Source: Sphingobacterium thalpophilum (GTDB lineage Bacteria > Bacteroidota > Bacteroidia > Sphingobacteriales > Sphingobacteriaceae). From it: 64,000 bases of DNA. Under the pieces are notes generated by a model that was given only the letters and a program-made list of their open reading frames with translations, was not told where the DNA came from and ran no database searches. Location of the stretch: positions 3,968,001 to 4,032,000 of the forward strand of contig NZ_CP151087.1 of assembly GCF_038396785.1 (NCBI RefSeq), read 5' to 3'. Of the stretch, positions 35,702 through 43,260 are shown piece after piece; positions within the stretch are counted from its first letter, which is position 1; every line of letters begins with the position of its first letter. Made by a program: the position numbers and the translations under genes.

Positions 35702-35954
35702 TAAAAATAGCGGACCTTATAAATAAAGGTTTCTAATATACAATAAAATATACCATTAATTGCAATTTGCACGTTGAAATTTTAAAAATCGATTCCAAGG
35801 GATAGCCTCGTTAATATCCTGTACTAACCTTCATTATGAAGTTGTTCACAGGTATCGTTAAATGCCAAAGATAACAGGTCGTCCTTCACGGCTTGATTTA
35901 CCTGAGTTGAAAATTTGAGTTGTAATTAGCTTGACTCGCTATAGGAGTAAAAAT

Positions 35955-36734
35955 CTAATAGTTTCCTTCAAAGACAAATTGTGCTGGACCTTTTAAGAAT
36001 ACCTCTGAGAAATGGGAGCCCTTCTTATGGAATGAAATATAAAGCTGCCCTCCTAATACGCGAATAGGAATAGTGATATCACCTTCTAAATTTTGCTGCA
36101 GGGCAACAGCCATCGCTGCTGCAGTTGCTCCAGTGCCGCAGGCATAGGTTTCATCTTCAACACCGCGCTCAAAAGTACGGAGGAAATAACCATCTCCTTC
36201 CGCTTCAATGAAATTTACATTGATGCCTTCTTTTTCATAAGTAGCATTGTTGCGAATTGCGTAGCCATCTTGGAAGACATTTTTATCCTGCAGATTTTTT
36301 ACAAACTCAACATAATGTGGAGACCCCGTTTGTAATACATAAGCTTCACCATCACGTGTATAATCTTGTACATCGATCATTTGCAGGTTGACAAGGTCTG
36401 CTGCTAGCGAGGCATGGTGTATGCCGTCTACTGCCAAAAAGACAGTTTTGTCAGTAATGATGCCTAAGTCGCGTGCAAAAGCAACGATACAACGGCCCCC
36501 GTTACCACACATGCTGCCTTCTCTGCCGTCGGCATTATAATAAATCATCTCAAAATCGTAATTTTCCTTGTTTTGAAGCAGCATTAAGCCATCGGCACCA
36601 ATGCCAAACCGACGGTTACAGAGTTTTTCCACCAATGCTTCATCTGCGCGGTCAAATGCACTGTCGCGGTTGTCTACTAAAATGAAGTCATTTCCTGCGC
36701 CCTGATATTTTGAAAATCTTACTTTTGATGCCAT
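35955..36734 (-). CDS. dapF: Diaminopimelate epimerase
   Basis: Converts LL-diaminopimelate to meso-diaminopimelate for lysine and peptidoglycan synthesis, in the cytoplasm, without cofactor. From the ATG complement 36732-36734 the protein has 259 residues and begins MASKVRFSKYQGAGNDFILVD. The two catalytic Cys are in MCGNGGRC (C76) and ETYACGTGATAAA (near 210). A further in-frame ATG seven codons upstream is less likely because the family starts close to the KYxGxGNDF block. A 10-bp inverted repeat lies 15 bases upstream of the start. Confidence 0.94.
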   Translation of the reverse strand: MASKVRFSKYQGAGNDFILVDNRDSAFDRADEALVEKLCNRRFGIGADGLMLLQNKENYDFEMIYYNADGREGSMCGNGGRCIVAFARDLGIITDKTVFLAVDGIHHASLAADLVNLQMIDVQDYTRDGEAYVLQTGSPHYVEFVKNLQDKNVFQDGYAIRNNATYEKEGINVNFIEAEGDGYFLRTFERGVEDETYACGTGATAAAMAVALQQNLEGDITIPIRVLGGQLYISFHKKGSHFSEVFLKGPAQFVFEGNY

Positions 36735-36748
36735 TACGTTGATTTGTA

Positions 36749-36774
36749 GTAACAAAAATACGTTTTTTTGTTAC
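36749..36774. promoter_or_regulatory. Inverted repeat in the dapF upstream region
   Basis: GTAACAAAAA (36749-36758) and TTTTTGTTAC (36765-36774) form a perfect 10-bp palindrome with a 6-base centre, just upstream of dapF. On the minus strand it includes TATTTTTG, a possible -7 box, so it may be an operator; a suitably spaced -33 element was not seen. Confidence 0.4.
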
Positions 36775-36964
36775 AAAAAACCGGGTAAAAGTTAAGATTT
36801 GTTAAAATGATTGCATTTGTCTAGCAATTAACATTTTTTAACGTGTCGGATTTTCCGAAGGCCTTGAAATGGTATTACATTTGAACATATCCGAATAAAA
36901 TCGGTAATTTTAGGAGCAAAAGTTATCAGCATATATTAGGACATTTTAAAATAGAAATAAGTTT

Positions 36965-38518
36965 ATGAATAAGGTCGGTTTAACGCTATTAACGGCTGTT
37001 TTCGGTGGAGCGGTAGCATTAGGTGGTTACAAGCTTATTGAGAATAAGAAGTTGGATGGTATGTCTTTCGAAGACAAACAAAAAGTTTATTTTGCAAACA
37101 ATCCTACAGGAGTTATGTCTTCAACAGGCAATCCTGATTTCACCCAGGCTGCCGCAATAGTGTCGCCAGGTGTAGTGCATATTAAGACAACCTATAGCCG
37201 TAAAGGATCACAGCAATCGCAAGGTTCTCCGTTGGATATGTTTGAAGAGTTTTTTGGCATGCCACAAGGTGGTGGACGTCGTCAAATGCAGGCGCAACCT
37301 GTGCAGGCATCCGGATCAGGTGTAATTATCTCGGATGATGGTTATATTGTAACGAATAACCACGTCGTAGAAGATGCAGATAAAATTGAAGTCGTATTAA
37401 CAGACAAACGTACGTTTGAAGCCAAATTGATCGGACGTGATCCGAATACAGATTTAGCCTTGTTGAAAGTGTCAGGCAAGGGGCTTCCTGTGGTCAAGTT
37501 AGGTAACTCAGATAATGTCAATGTCGGTGAATGGGTGTTGGCTTTTGGATACCCGCTAGGGCTTCAATCTACAGTTACCGCAGGTATCATTAGTGCAAAG
37601 GGTCGTCAGATCGGTATTCTGAGTGAAGGTCAGCAACAACGTGGTAATCCATTTGGTGGTGGACAGGATCAAATCCCGGTGAGTTCAGCGATAGAATCCT
37701 TTATTCAAACAGATGCTGTTATCAATAAAGGAAATAGTGGTGGTGCGTTGACGAATGCTTCGGGAGAATTGATTGGTATTAACTCTGCTATCGCTTCTCC
37801 GACAGGAACATATGCGGGTTATGGTTTTGCGATTCCGGTCAATTTGGTGAAAAAGATTGTCGATGACTTTGTCGAATACGGTAATGTAAAACGCGGTTAT
37901 ATCGGTGTTACCTATACCGAAATAACACCTGAACTTGCTAAAGAGAAAGGTTTCACAGATGTTGATGGCTTGTATGTTCAAGACGTTGTAGCTGGTGGTG
38001 CCGCAGAGGCTGCAGGTGTTAAAAAAGGAGATATCCTGAGCAAGATTAATGGAAAAGTGATCACAGGTTCACCTGTCTTAAGTGAAACTATAGGTCGTGC
38101 GCGTCCTGGAGATAAGGTCAATGTCACCTACAAACGTGATGGTAAGGAAAAACAAGTAACCATGACATTGAAAGGGGAAGAATCCTTGAAGACCGCAAAT
38201 ACCGGCGGTAAAGCTTCTAAAAGTGCAACGGAGATTTACAATAAATTGGGTGCAAGCTTTATTCCTGCTTCAGCTCAGAAGAAAAAAGAGCTGGGTGTCA
38301 ACTCTGGAGTTGTTGTGACCCAAGTGAATCGTGGTGGCATCTTTGATTACTTCGGTGTAGAGCGTGGATTGGTCATTACTGAGGTTAATGGAAAAGCTGT
38401 AAATACAGTAGACGATGTTGAAACTGCGCTTGGCGCAACACAACGTAATATTGTGCGATTGAAAGGGGTATCTCCTCAAGGTGGTGCTGTTCAATTGAGC
38501 TTCCCAGTAGAATATTAA
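36965..38518 (+). CDS. degP: Periplasmic HtrA/DegP serine protease
   Basis: A protein quality-control protease and chaperone of the Do (S1C) family, 517 residues. An N-terminal hydrophobic segment (about 3-22) acts as signal or anchor. The trypsin-like domain carries the triad H133 (TNNHVVEDAD), D163 (NTDLALLK) and S258 (KGNSGGAL). A Gln/Gly-rich loop at about 80-110 corresponds to the regulatory LA loop, and two PDZ domains follow (about 320-410 and 430-515). It probably degrades misfolded envelope proteins and is stress-induced. It is divergent from dapF and ends at a terminator. Confidence 0.94.
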   Translation: MNKVGLTLLTAVFGGAVALGGYKLIENKKLDGMSFEDKQKVYFANNPTGVMSSTGNPDFTQAAAIVSPGVVHIKTTYSRKGSQQSQGSPLDMFEEFFGMPQGGGRRQMQAQPVQASGSGVIISDDGYIVTNNHVVEDADKIEVVLTDKRTFEAKLIGRDPNTDLALLKVSGKGLPVVKLGNSDNVNVGEWVLAFGYPLGLQSTVTAGIISAKGRQIGILSEGQQQRGNPFGGGQDQIPVSSAIESFIQTDAVINKGNSGGALTNASGELIGINSAIASPTGTYAGYGFAIPVNLVKKIVDDFVEYGNVKRGYIGVTYTEITPELAKEKGFTDVDGLYVQDVVAGGAAEAAGVKKGDILSKINGKVITGSPVLSETIGRARPGDKVNVTYKRDGKEKQVTMTLKGEESLKTANTGGKASKSATEIYNKLGASFIPASAQKKKELGVNSGVVVTQVNRGGIFDYFGVERGLVITEVNGKAVNTVDDVETALGATQRNIVRLKGVSPQGGAVQLSFPVEY

Positions 38519-38553
38519 GCGTTGAATTAAGAATTGGTTGATTAATATAGTTT

Positions 38554-38591
38554 AGGTGGTTCTAACCGTAAGGTTAGGCCACCTTTTTTTT
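38554..38591 (+). terminator. Terminator after degP
   Basis: AGGTGG-TT-CTAACC paired with GGTTAG-GC-CACCT around GTAA, followed by eight T. Confidence 0.8.
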
Positions 38592-38609
38592 CTGAAAGTG
38601 TCTGATCTT

Positions 38610-38850
38610 ATTGGCCAGAAAAAACCTTCAGTTTGCTTTCATTGCTGTTGGTGGCTGCGAAGTCATGAAGGTTTTATCCTTTGTATTATGATCACGTTTT
38701 TTCATTAAGGGAGTAATGAACTCGCTATGCTTGGTTTACTAAGCATTGTTTAATTTCATTGGCTTTAATGAACTCAGTTATTGGTCAGAATGATTTTTAG
38801 GCGGGTTTTTCCGCTGTTTTTGTATGCGAAATCAGGAAAATTTGGTGGAA
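38610..38850 (+). repeat. Degenerate intergenic repeats, copies B and C
   Basis: Copy B (38631-38673) matches 28921-28963 at 36 of 43 positions. Copy C (about 38768-38850) retains AATGAACTC, TTGGTCAGAA, CCGCTGTTTTTGTATGCGAA and CAGGAAAATTT at matching order. A block at 38710-38745 (AATGAACTCGCTATGCTTGG) resembles 28873-28908, and more weakly 14731-14760. They fill most of a 595-bp gap without recognised genes. The rest of this gap (38851-39113) shows nothing I can name. Confidence 0.5.
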
Positions 38851-39113
38851 ATGCTATGTCACTTGGTAACATGTAGGTCAATTTTAAGCTGGTTGTTTCC
38901 TTAATAATTTTAGTTTAGCTATTTTGCGGAATGAAGAGCCGAACAGCGCCAGTACTTGTTAAGCTGCGTCTTTCTGGCCTGATGATTTATTATATATTTT
39001 GCTATCGACAAGAATGAGAGCCTGATTATATGGGCTAAAGGCGTTCTTTGCGTCCTTTAGTTGGATCAGTCAACGGTATCGCGATTGCTTGATAGTTTTT
39101 TAAAATTATAGAG

Positions 39114-39560
39114 ATGAAGATTTTAATGGTTTGTTTGGGCAATATCTGTCGTTCGCCCCTTGCACATGGTATATTAAAACAAAAAGTTGCGGATAATCAA
39201 TTAAATTGGGTCGTTGAATCGGCGGGTACAGGTGACTGGCACATTGGTGAAGCACCCGACCGTAGGGCGATAGCCATTGCAAAGAAGTATGGTGTCGATA
39301 TTTCCGGTCAGCGGGCCCGACATTTCAAGCCGCATTTTTTTGCCGAATATGATCTTATATTTGTGATGGATAGACAAAATTATGAAGATGTATGCGCTCA
39401 GGTGATTGATAAGGAAGACCTGAACAAAGTGAAATTGTTTTTAGGAGATGATGTTGTTCCCGATCCGTATTTTGACGATAATTTGTTCGATCCAGTTTTT
39501 CAGATGATTGATCAGCGCTGTGCAGAGGTTATTGCAAAAGGAGGGAATCTAACGGCATAA
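39114..39560 (+). CDS. Low-molecular-weight protein-tyrosine phosphatase
   Basis: A 148-residue cytoplasmic phosphatase. The active-site P-loop CLGNICRS (C7 to R13) is at the N-terminus and the general-acid loop VPDPYFDDN is at about 121-129, as in LMW-PTPs. Members act on tyrosine kinases of capsule export or on small phosphoesters; no capsule genes are adjacent here, so the substrate is open. It is followed by a small conserved protein gene 37 bases downstream on the same strand. Confidence 0.93.
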   Translation: MKILMVCLGNICRSPLAHGILKQKVADNQLNWVVESAGTGDWHIGEAPDRRAIAIAKKYGVDISGQRARHFKPHFFAEYDLIFVMDRQNYEDVCAQVIDKEDLNKVKLFLGDDVVPDPYFDDNLFDPVFQMIDQRCAEVIAKGGNLTA

Positions 39561-39597
39561 GTGTATTTATTTATCTTAGTTTGTTTAAAACAAAAAA

Positions 39598-39945
39598 ATG
39601 AAGGCAGCAGAAGTAAATAAGAAGTGGAGTATTCTACAGGATGAAATTGCTTCACTATTCGATATGGAAAAGCCGGACATCAAAGTCTGTTTATTCCTCA
39701 TTGGTGTTCAGGAATTGGGTAAAGGTGCTCAAAAGTTCTCAAAACGGGAAAAAGAAGAATTGATGCACATTGCGACCTGTCGTCTTTTCAGTGCAATGGG
39801 ATTTTATAATCTGAAAGGTCTGGATGAAGAGGGGTGGCCACATTGGGAATTGGTAAAACCTATTCCTAACTATACGCTTTTGGAACAAGAACTGATTATG
39901 AAGTCCTTGATCATAAATTATTTTGAGGAATTAAACGTTATCTAG
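39598..39945 (+). CDS. Conserved hypothetical 115-residue protein
   Basis: A small soluble helical protein starting MKAAEVNKKWSILQDEI, with blocks VCLFLIGVQELGKG, KREKEELMHIATCRLFSAMGFY and DEEGWPHWELVKPIPNYTLLEQELIMKSLI. I recognise it only as a type of protein seen in Bacteroidota without known function. Coding is well supported by the ATG, codon pattern and the spacing between a phosphatase gene and a cyclophilin gene on the same strand. There is no signal peptide, membrane segment or metal motif. A link to the phosphatase is suggested only by proximity. Confidence 0.8.
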   Translation: MKAAEVNKKWSILQDEIASLFDMEKPDIKVCLFLIGVQELGKGAQKFSKREKEELMHIATCRLFSAMGFYNLKGLDEEGWPHWELVKPIPNYTLLEQELIMKSLIINYFEELNVI

Positions 39946-40003
39946 AAGATAGCACAATTGAAAAAACTGGAAGTTCTAATTGGGAGCATATAATTATTAA
40001 CAG

Positions 40004-40762
40004 ATGAAATTTTTAAAGGCTAGTTTAATAGCAGTATTCTGCTTTCTGCAGGTTTTGGCATTTGCGGCTAAACCCGAGTTTAAATATGTACAGATCGTTA
40101 CTGACAAGGGAACCTGTGTGCTGCGGTTGTATAATGAGACACCTAAACATCGGGATAACTTTGTCAAATTGGCAAAAAGTAAATATTACGACGGGACTTT
40201 GTTCCATCGTGTCATCCAGAATTTTATGATTCAGGGTGGTGATCCTGATTCAAGAAATGCCGTTGGCGGCGCTCAATTGGGTAATGGAGGACCAGGGTAT
40301 ACAATTCCTGCAGAGATTCAGGATGGTTTATTCCATAAAAAAGGTACTATCGGAGCGGCTCGAGATAATAATCCCGCAAAGGCTTCTTCAGGTTCTCAAT
40401 TTTATCTCGTTCAGGGAAAGGTATTCACCCCTGAAGACCTCGATCGTTTGGAGCAAACACGAATGAATGGTAAGAAATTTTCGGAAGTGCAACGTCAGGC
40501 GTATACGACTATTGGTGGAGCTCCGCATTTGGATTGGAATTATACCGTATTTGGTGAGCTGGTCAAAGGCGTGGATGTCATCGATCAGATTGCAGCTGTG
40601 AAGACCGATAAGCACGATAGGCCAGAAGTCGACCAAAAAATGAGCATGCACGTGCTCACAAGACGAGAAGCGTTAAACCTGGAGCGAGAACTAAAAGGTC
40701 TAAAACCTCAGACGGGTATCTTTTCTAAAATTGGTGATCTGTTCTCTTCCAAGGATTATTAA
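40004..40762 (+). CDS. Exported cyclophilin-type peptidyl-prolyl isomerase
   Basis: Catalyses cis-trans isomerisation of Xaa-Pro bonds during protein folding. The 252-residue protein has a signal peptide (about 1-22, ending AFAA). The cyclophilin domain contains FHRVIQNFMIQGGDP (active-site Arg/Phe/Gln), SSGSQFYLVQG and LDWNYTVFGELVKGVDVID. An insertion of about 20 residues (FTPEDLDRLEQTRMNGKKFSEVQRQAY) lies between the last two, and a C-terminal tail of about 40 residues follows. It is expected in the periplasm. It lies 58 bases behind the hypothetical gene and 72 bases before exonuclease III on the same strand. Confidence 0.93.
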   Translation: MKFLKASLIAVFCFLQVLAFAAKPEFKYVQIVTDKGTCVLRLYNETPKHRDNFVKLAKSKYYDGTLFHRVIQNFMIQGGDPDSRNAVGGAQLGNGGPGYTIPAEIQDGLFHKKGTIGAARDNNPAKASSGSQFYLVQGKVFTPEDLDRLEQTRMNGKKFSEVQRQAYTTIGGAPHLDWNYTVFGELVKGVDVIDQIAAVKTDKHDRPEVDQKMSMHVLTRREALNLERELKGLKPQTGIFSKIGDLFSSKDY

Positions 40763-40834
40763 TGTCGTTATGATTCGCAAATCAGGGGTTGAAGAGCTTT
40801 TTCCCTTATTATTTAGCATCTCAATATTCAAAAA

Positions 40835-41602
40835 ATGAAAATAGTAACCTATAATGTGAATGGTTTACGTGCAGCCTTGAAGAAAGATTGGTTAGGCTGG
40901 TTGAAAACTGTAAATGCAGATGTCATCTGTCTTCAGGAGATTAAAGCTACACCGGATCAAATTCCTGAAATTGCTTTGTTGGAACAGATGGGCTATGAGC
41001 ATTACTGGTATCCCGCTCAAAAAAAAGGCTATAGCGGAGTCGCCTTGTTTACGCGTATCACACCTAAGCATATTGAGTATGGTTGCGGCCATGAAGATTA
41101 TGATTTTGAAGGACGTATTATCCGTGCTGATTTTGATCAGGTTTCCGTGATGAGTACTTATTTTCCATCAGGTACGACAGGAGACGTGCGACAGGATTTT
41201 AAATACCGTTTTCTGGCGGATTTTCAGTTATATAGCGATAAGCTTTTGGTCGAAAAACCGAATTTGGTCGTTTGTGGTGATTATAATATTTGTCACCGTG
41301 CTATTGATATTCACAATCCAAAATCAAATGCAAATTCTTCGGGATTTCTTCCAGAGGAGCGCGAATGGATGGAGAATTTTATTAATTCGGGCTATATCGA
41401 CTCTTTTCGCCATTTAAATCCGGATCCGCACCATTACAGTTGGTGGAGTTACCGTGCTGGAGCACGTGCGAAAAACCTAGGTTGGCGTATTGATTATAAT
41501 ATGGTTTCAAAACCTCTGGCAGAGAAAATCAAATCGTCCAGCATAATGCCAGATGCTGTCCATTCCGATCATTGCCCGGTATTGTTGGAGCTTGCCGTCT
41601 AA
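40835..41602 (+). CDS. xth: Exodeoxyribonuclease III
   Basis: An AP endonuclease and 3'-5' exonuclease for base-excision repair, of the EEP superfamily. The 255-residue protein shows MKIVTYNVNGLRAALKKDW (N7-type Asn), CLQEIKATPDQIP (metal Glu), VVCGDYNICHRAIDIHNPK (Asp/Asn pair), LGWRIDYNMVS and DAVHSDHCPVLLEL (catalytic Asp-His). The length is standard. It is the last gene of a same-strand group and is followed by a strong bidirectional terminator shared with the convergent mrp gene. Confidence 0.96.
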   Translation: MKIVTYNVNGLRAALKKDWLGWLKTVNADVICLQEIKATPDQIPEIALLEQMGYEHYWYPAQKKGYSGVALFTRITPKHIEYGCGHEDYDFEGRIIRADFDQVSVMSTYFPSGTTGDVRQDFKYRFLADFQLYSDKLLVEKPNLVVCGDYNICHRAIDIHNPKSNANSSGFLPEEREWMENFINSGYIDSFRHLNPDPHHYSWWSYRAGARAKNLGWRIDYNMVSKPLAEKIKSSSIMPDAVHSDHCPVLLELAV

Positions 41603-41615
41603 TTAGATGGCATCT

Positions 41616-41657
41616 CACAAAAAAAGGCTTTCATATGCATGAAAGCCTTTTTTTGTG
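41616..41657. terminator. Bidirectional terminator between xth and mrp
   Basis: A perfect 19-bp stem with loop ATGC containing GGCTTTCAT/ATGAAAGCC and A7/T7 tracts, between convergent genes. Confidence 0.9.
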
Positions 41658-41682
41658 AAGCACGAGGGACATTATTAACTAA

Positions 41683-42747
41683 TTATTTCCCCTGGCTATG
41701 GATAATGGAAAGTTGCTGGGCAACTTTCTCTGCAATCGTTAAAAATGATTTCGTTACAGGATCTTCGGTATCTATGGCAACTGGGAAACCATTATCTCCA
41801 GCATCAGAAATGCCTTTTAATAAAGGGATTTCACCAAGGAAAGGAACTTTATATTCTTCTGCTAAACGTTTTCCACCGTCTTTACCAAAAATATAGTATT
41901 TATTCTCTGGCAGCTCAGCCGGGGTAAAATAGGCCATATTTTCTACGACGCCCAATAATGGAATATTGATGCTATCCATTAAGAACATTCCAATTCCTTT
42001 GACGGCGTCGGCCAGGGCAACGTGCTGCGGCGTAGTGACAATCACAGCTCCGGCAATAGGGAATGTCTGCGATACGGTGATATGGATGTCACCAGTGCCT
42101 GGAGGCATATCAACGACCAAGTAATCCAGTTCGCCCCAATGCGCATCGTTAAAAAGCTGCTTGATTGCTGAAGTGGTCATTGGACCACGCCATGGAATAG
42201 GCTGGTTTGGATCGGTGAAAAATCCTATTGAAAGTAATTTCAGCCCAAATTTTTCAAGCGGTTCAATTTTAACCTGTCCGTCTGGCATTTCTACCGAACC
42301 TGGCTTAGCGCCTTCCAATCCAAACATAATCGGAAGCGATGGTCCATAGATATCGGCATCTAAAAGTCCTGTTTTAGCACCTTTAGCATGGAGAGCAAGA
42401 GCTAGATTGGCGGCAACCGTAGATTTACCAACTCCACCTTTGCCTGAAGATACCAAAATGATATTTTTAATACCCGACACTTGTGCGCCTTGCTTCCCAA
42501 TCACATTGGAAGTCATATTGATCTGAACTTCGAGATTCTTGTCGATGAAATGGGCTATAGCGTTTCGACAAGCATGCTCAATATGGTCTTTAAGCGGGCA
42601 AGCTGGCGTAGTTAAAATGACATCGAAAGAAATTTTTTGGCCTTCGATTTCGATATTTTGAATCATATTCAATGTTACAAGATCCTTTTTCAAATCAGGC
42701 TCTTCAACATAGGATAATGCATTTAATACTTGTTCTTTGGTAACCAT
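41683..42747 (-). CDS. mrp: Mrp/ApbC-family iron-sulfur carrier ATPase
   Basis: A 354-residue P-loop ATPase that loads iron-sulfur clusters onto target proteins. An N-terminal MIP18/DUF59 domain (about 4-80, with TTPACPLKDH) precedes the ATPase with the deviant Walker A SSGKGGVGKST at about 100-110, LLDADIYGPSLP and VVDMPPGTGDIH. The region ENMAYFTPAELPENKYYIFG replaces the CxxC segment of proteobacterial Mrp. The two cysteines that hold the bridging cluster there are absent, so cluster binding may use other residues. It is a single gene, convergent with xth. Confidence 0.92.
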   Translation of the reverse strand: MVTKEQVLNALSYVEEPDLKKDLVTLNMIQNIEIEGQKISFDVILTTPACPLKDHIEHACRNAIAHFIDKNLEVQINMTSNVIGKQGAQVSGIKNIILVSSGKGGVGKSTVAANLALALHAKGAKTGLLDADIYGPSLPIMFGLEGAKPGSVEMPDGQVKIEPLEKFGLKLLSIGFFTDPNQPIPWRGPMTTSAIKQLFNDAHWGELDYLVVDMPPGTGDIHITVSQTFPIAGAVIVTTPQHVALADAVKGIGMFLMDSINIPLLGVVENMAYFTPAELPENKYYIFGKDGGKRLAEEYKVPFLGEIPLLKGISDAGDNGFPVAIDTEDPVTKSFLTIAEKVAQQLSIIHSQGK

Positions 42748-42918
42748 CTGTTATTCATTTGTAATCACGGATTACAAAACTACTCATTGCAGATCAATTT
42801 CATGTCATTTCTTTGTTTTTAATGGGATTTAGAAAGCTGTATTACACTAAAAGGGATGGGACATTAATCTTCCATAGTTCAGGTTCAAAACATGAAGTGA
42901 GTATTCCTATTCTTTAAA

Positions 42919-43006
42919 CGGACCTAATAGGGACCTGATAGGGATCTCATTCGGACTTCATTCGGATGAACCCCTATAAAACCCGTTTTAAATCCCTATA
43001 AAATAA
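42919..43006 (+). repeat. 11-bp periodic tandem repeat in the mrp-GT51 gap
   Basis: Five consecutive 11-mers: CGGACCTAATA, GGGACCTGATA, GGGATCTCATT, CGGACTTCATT, CGGATGAACCC (42919-42973). A second pattern follows in which CCCTATAAAA recurs 22 bases apart. The array is about 150 bases from the mrp start and 250 bases from the GT51 gene. One helical turn per unit would place each unit on the same DNA face. The remainder of this 513-base gap has no recognised gene. Confidence 0.5.
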
Positions 43007-43192
43007 GTTGTAAATTCCTGCTAGAAAATAAGCTTATTGGAAAGTTGTCATGCCATTGGTCGGAATGGCTTTTATCATTTTTATCCGTCTATGTGTGCTT
43101 AGAAAAACTTCATGTATATTTCCTCAATAAATAAATTCCTCAATAGGCAGAGGAGAGATCGATAAATTACGTATATATGCCACGCAATTAAA

Positions 43193-43224
43193 TTGCATAT
43201 AAAAGCAAATTTATCTAAGTTTGA
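43193..43224 (+). promoter_or_regulatory. Promoter of the GT51 gene (shared 32-bp element, copy 2)
   Basis: TTG at 43193-43195, 20 bases, then TAAGTTTG at 43216-43223. The block matches 11561-11592 at 30 of 32 positions, including the spacer with TTGC...GCAA. Confidence 0.65.
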
Positions 43225-43260
43225 CTGTTGATATGCACGAATTTGCATTAAGTAATAATT

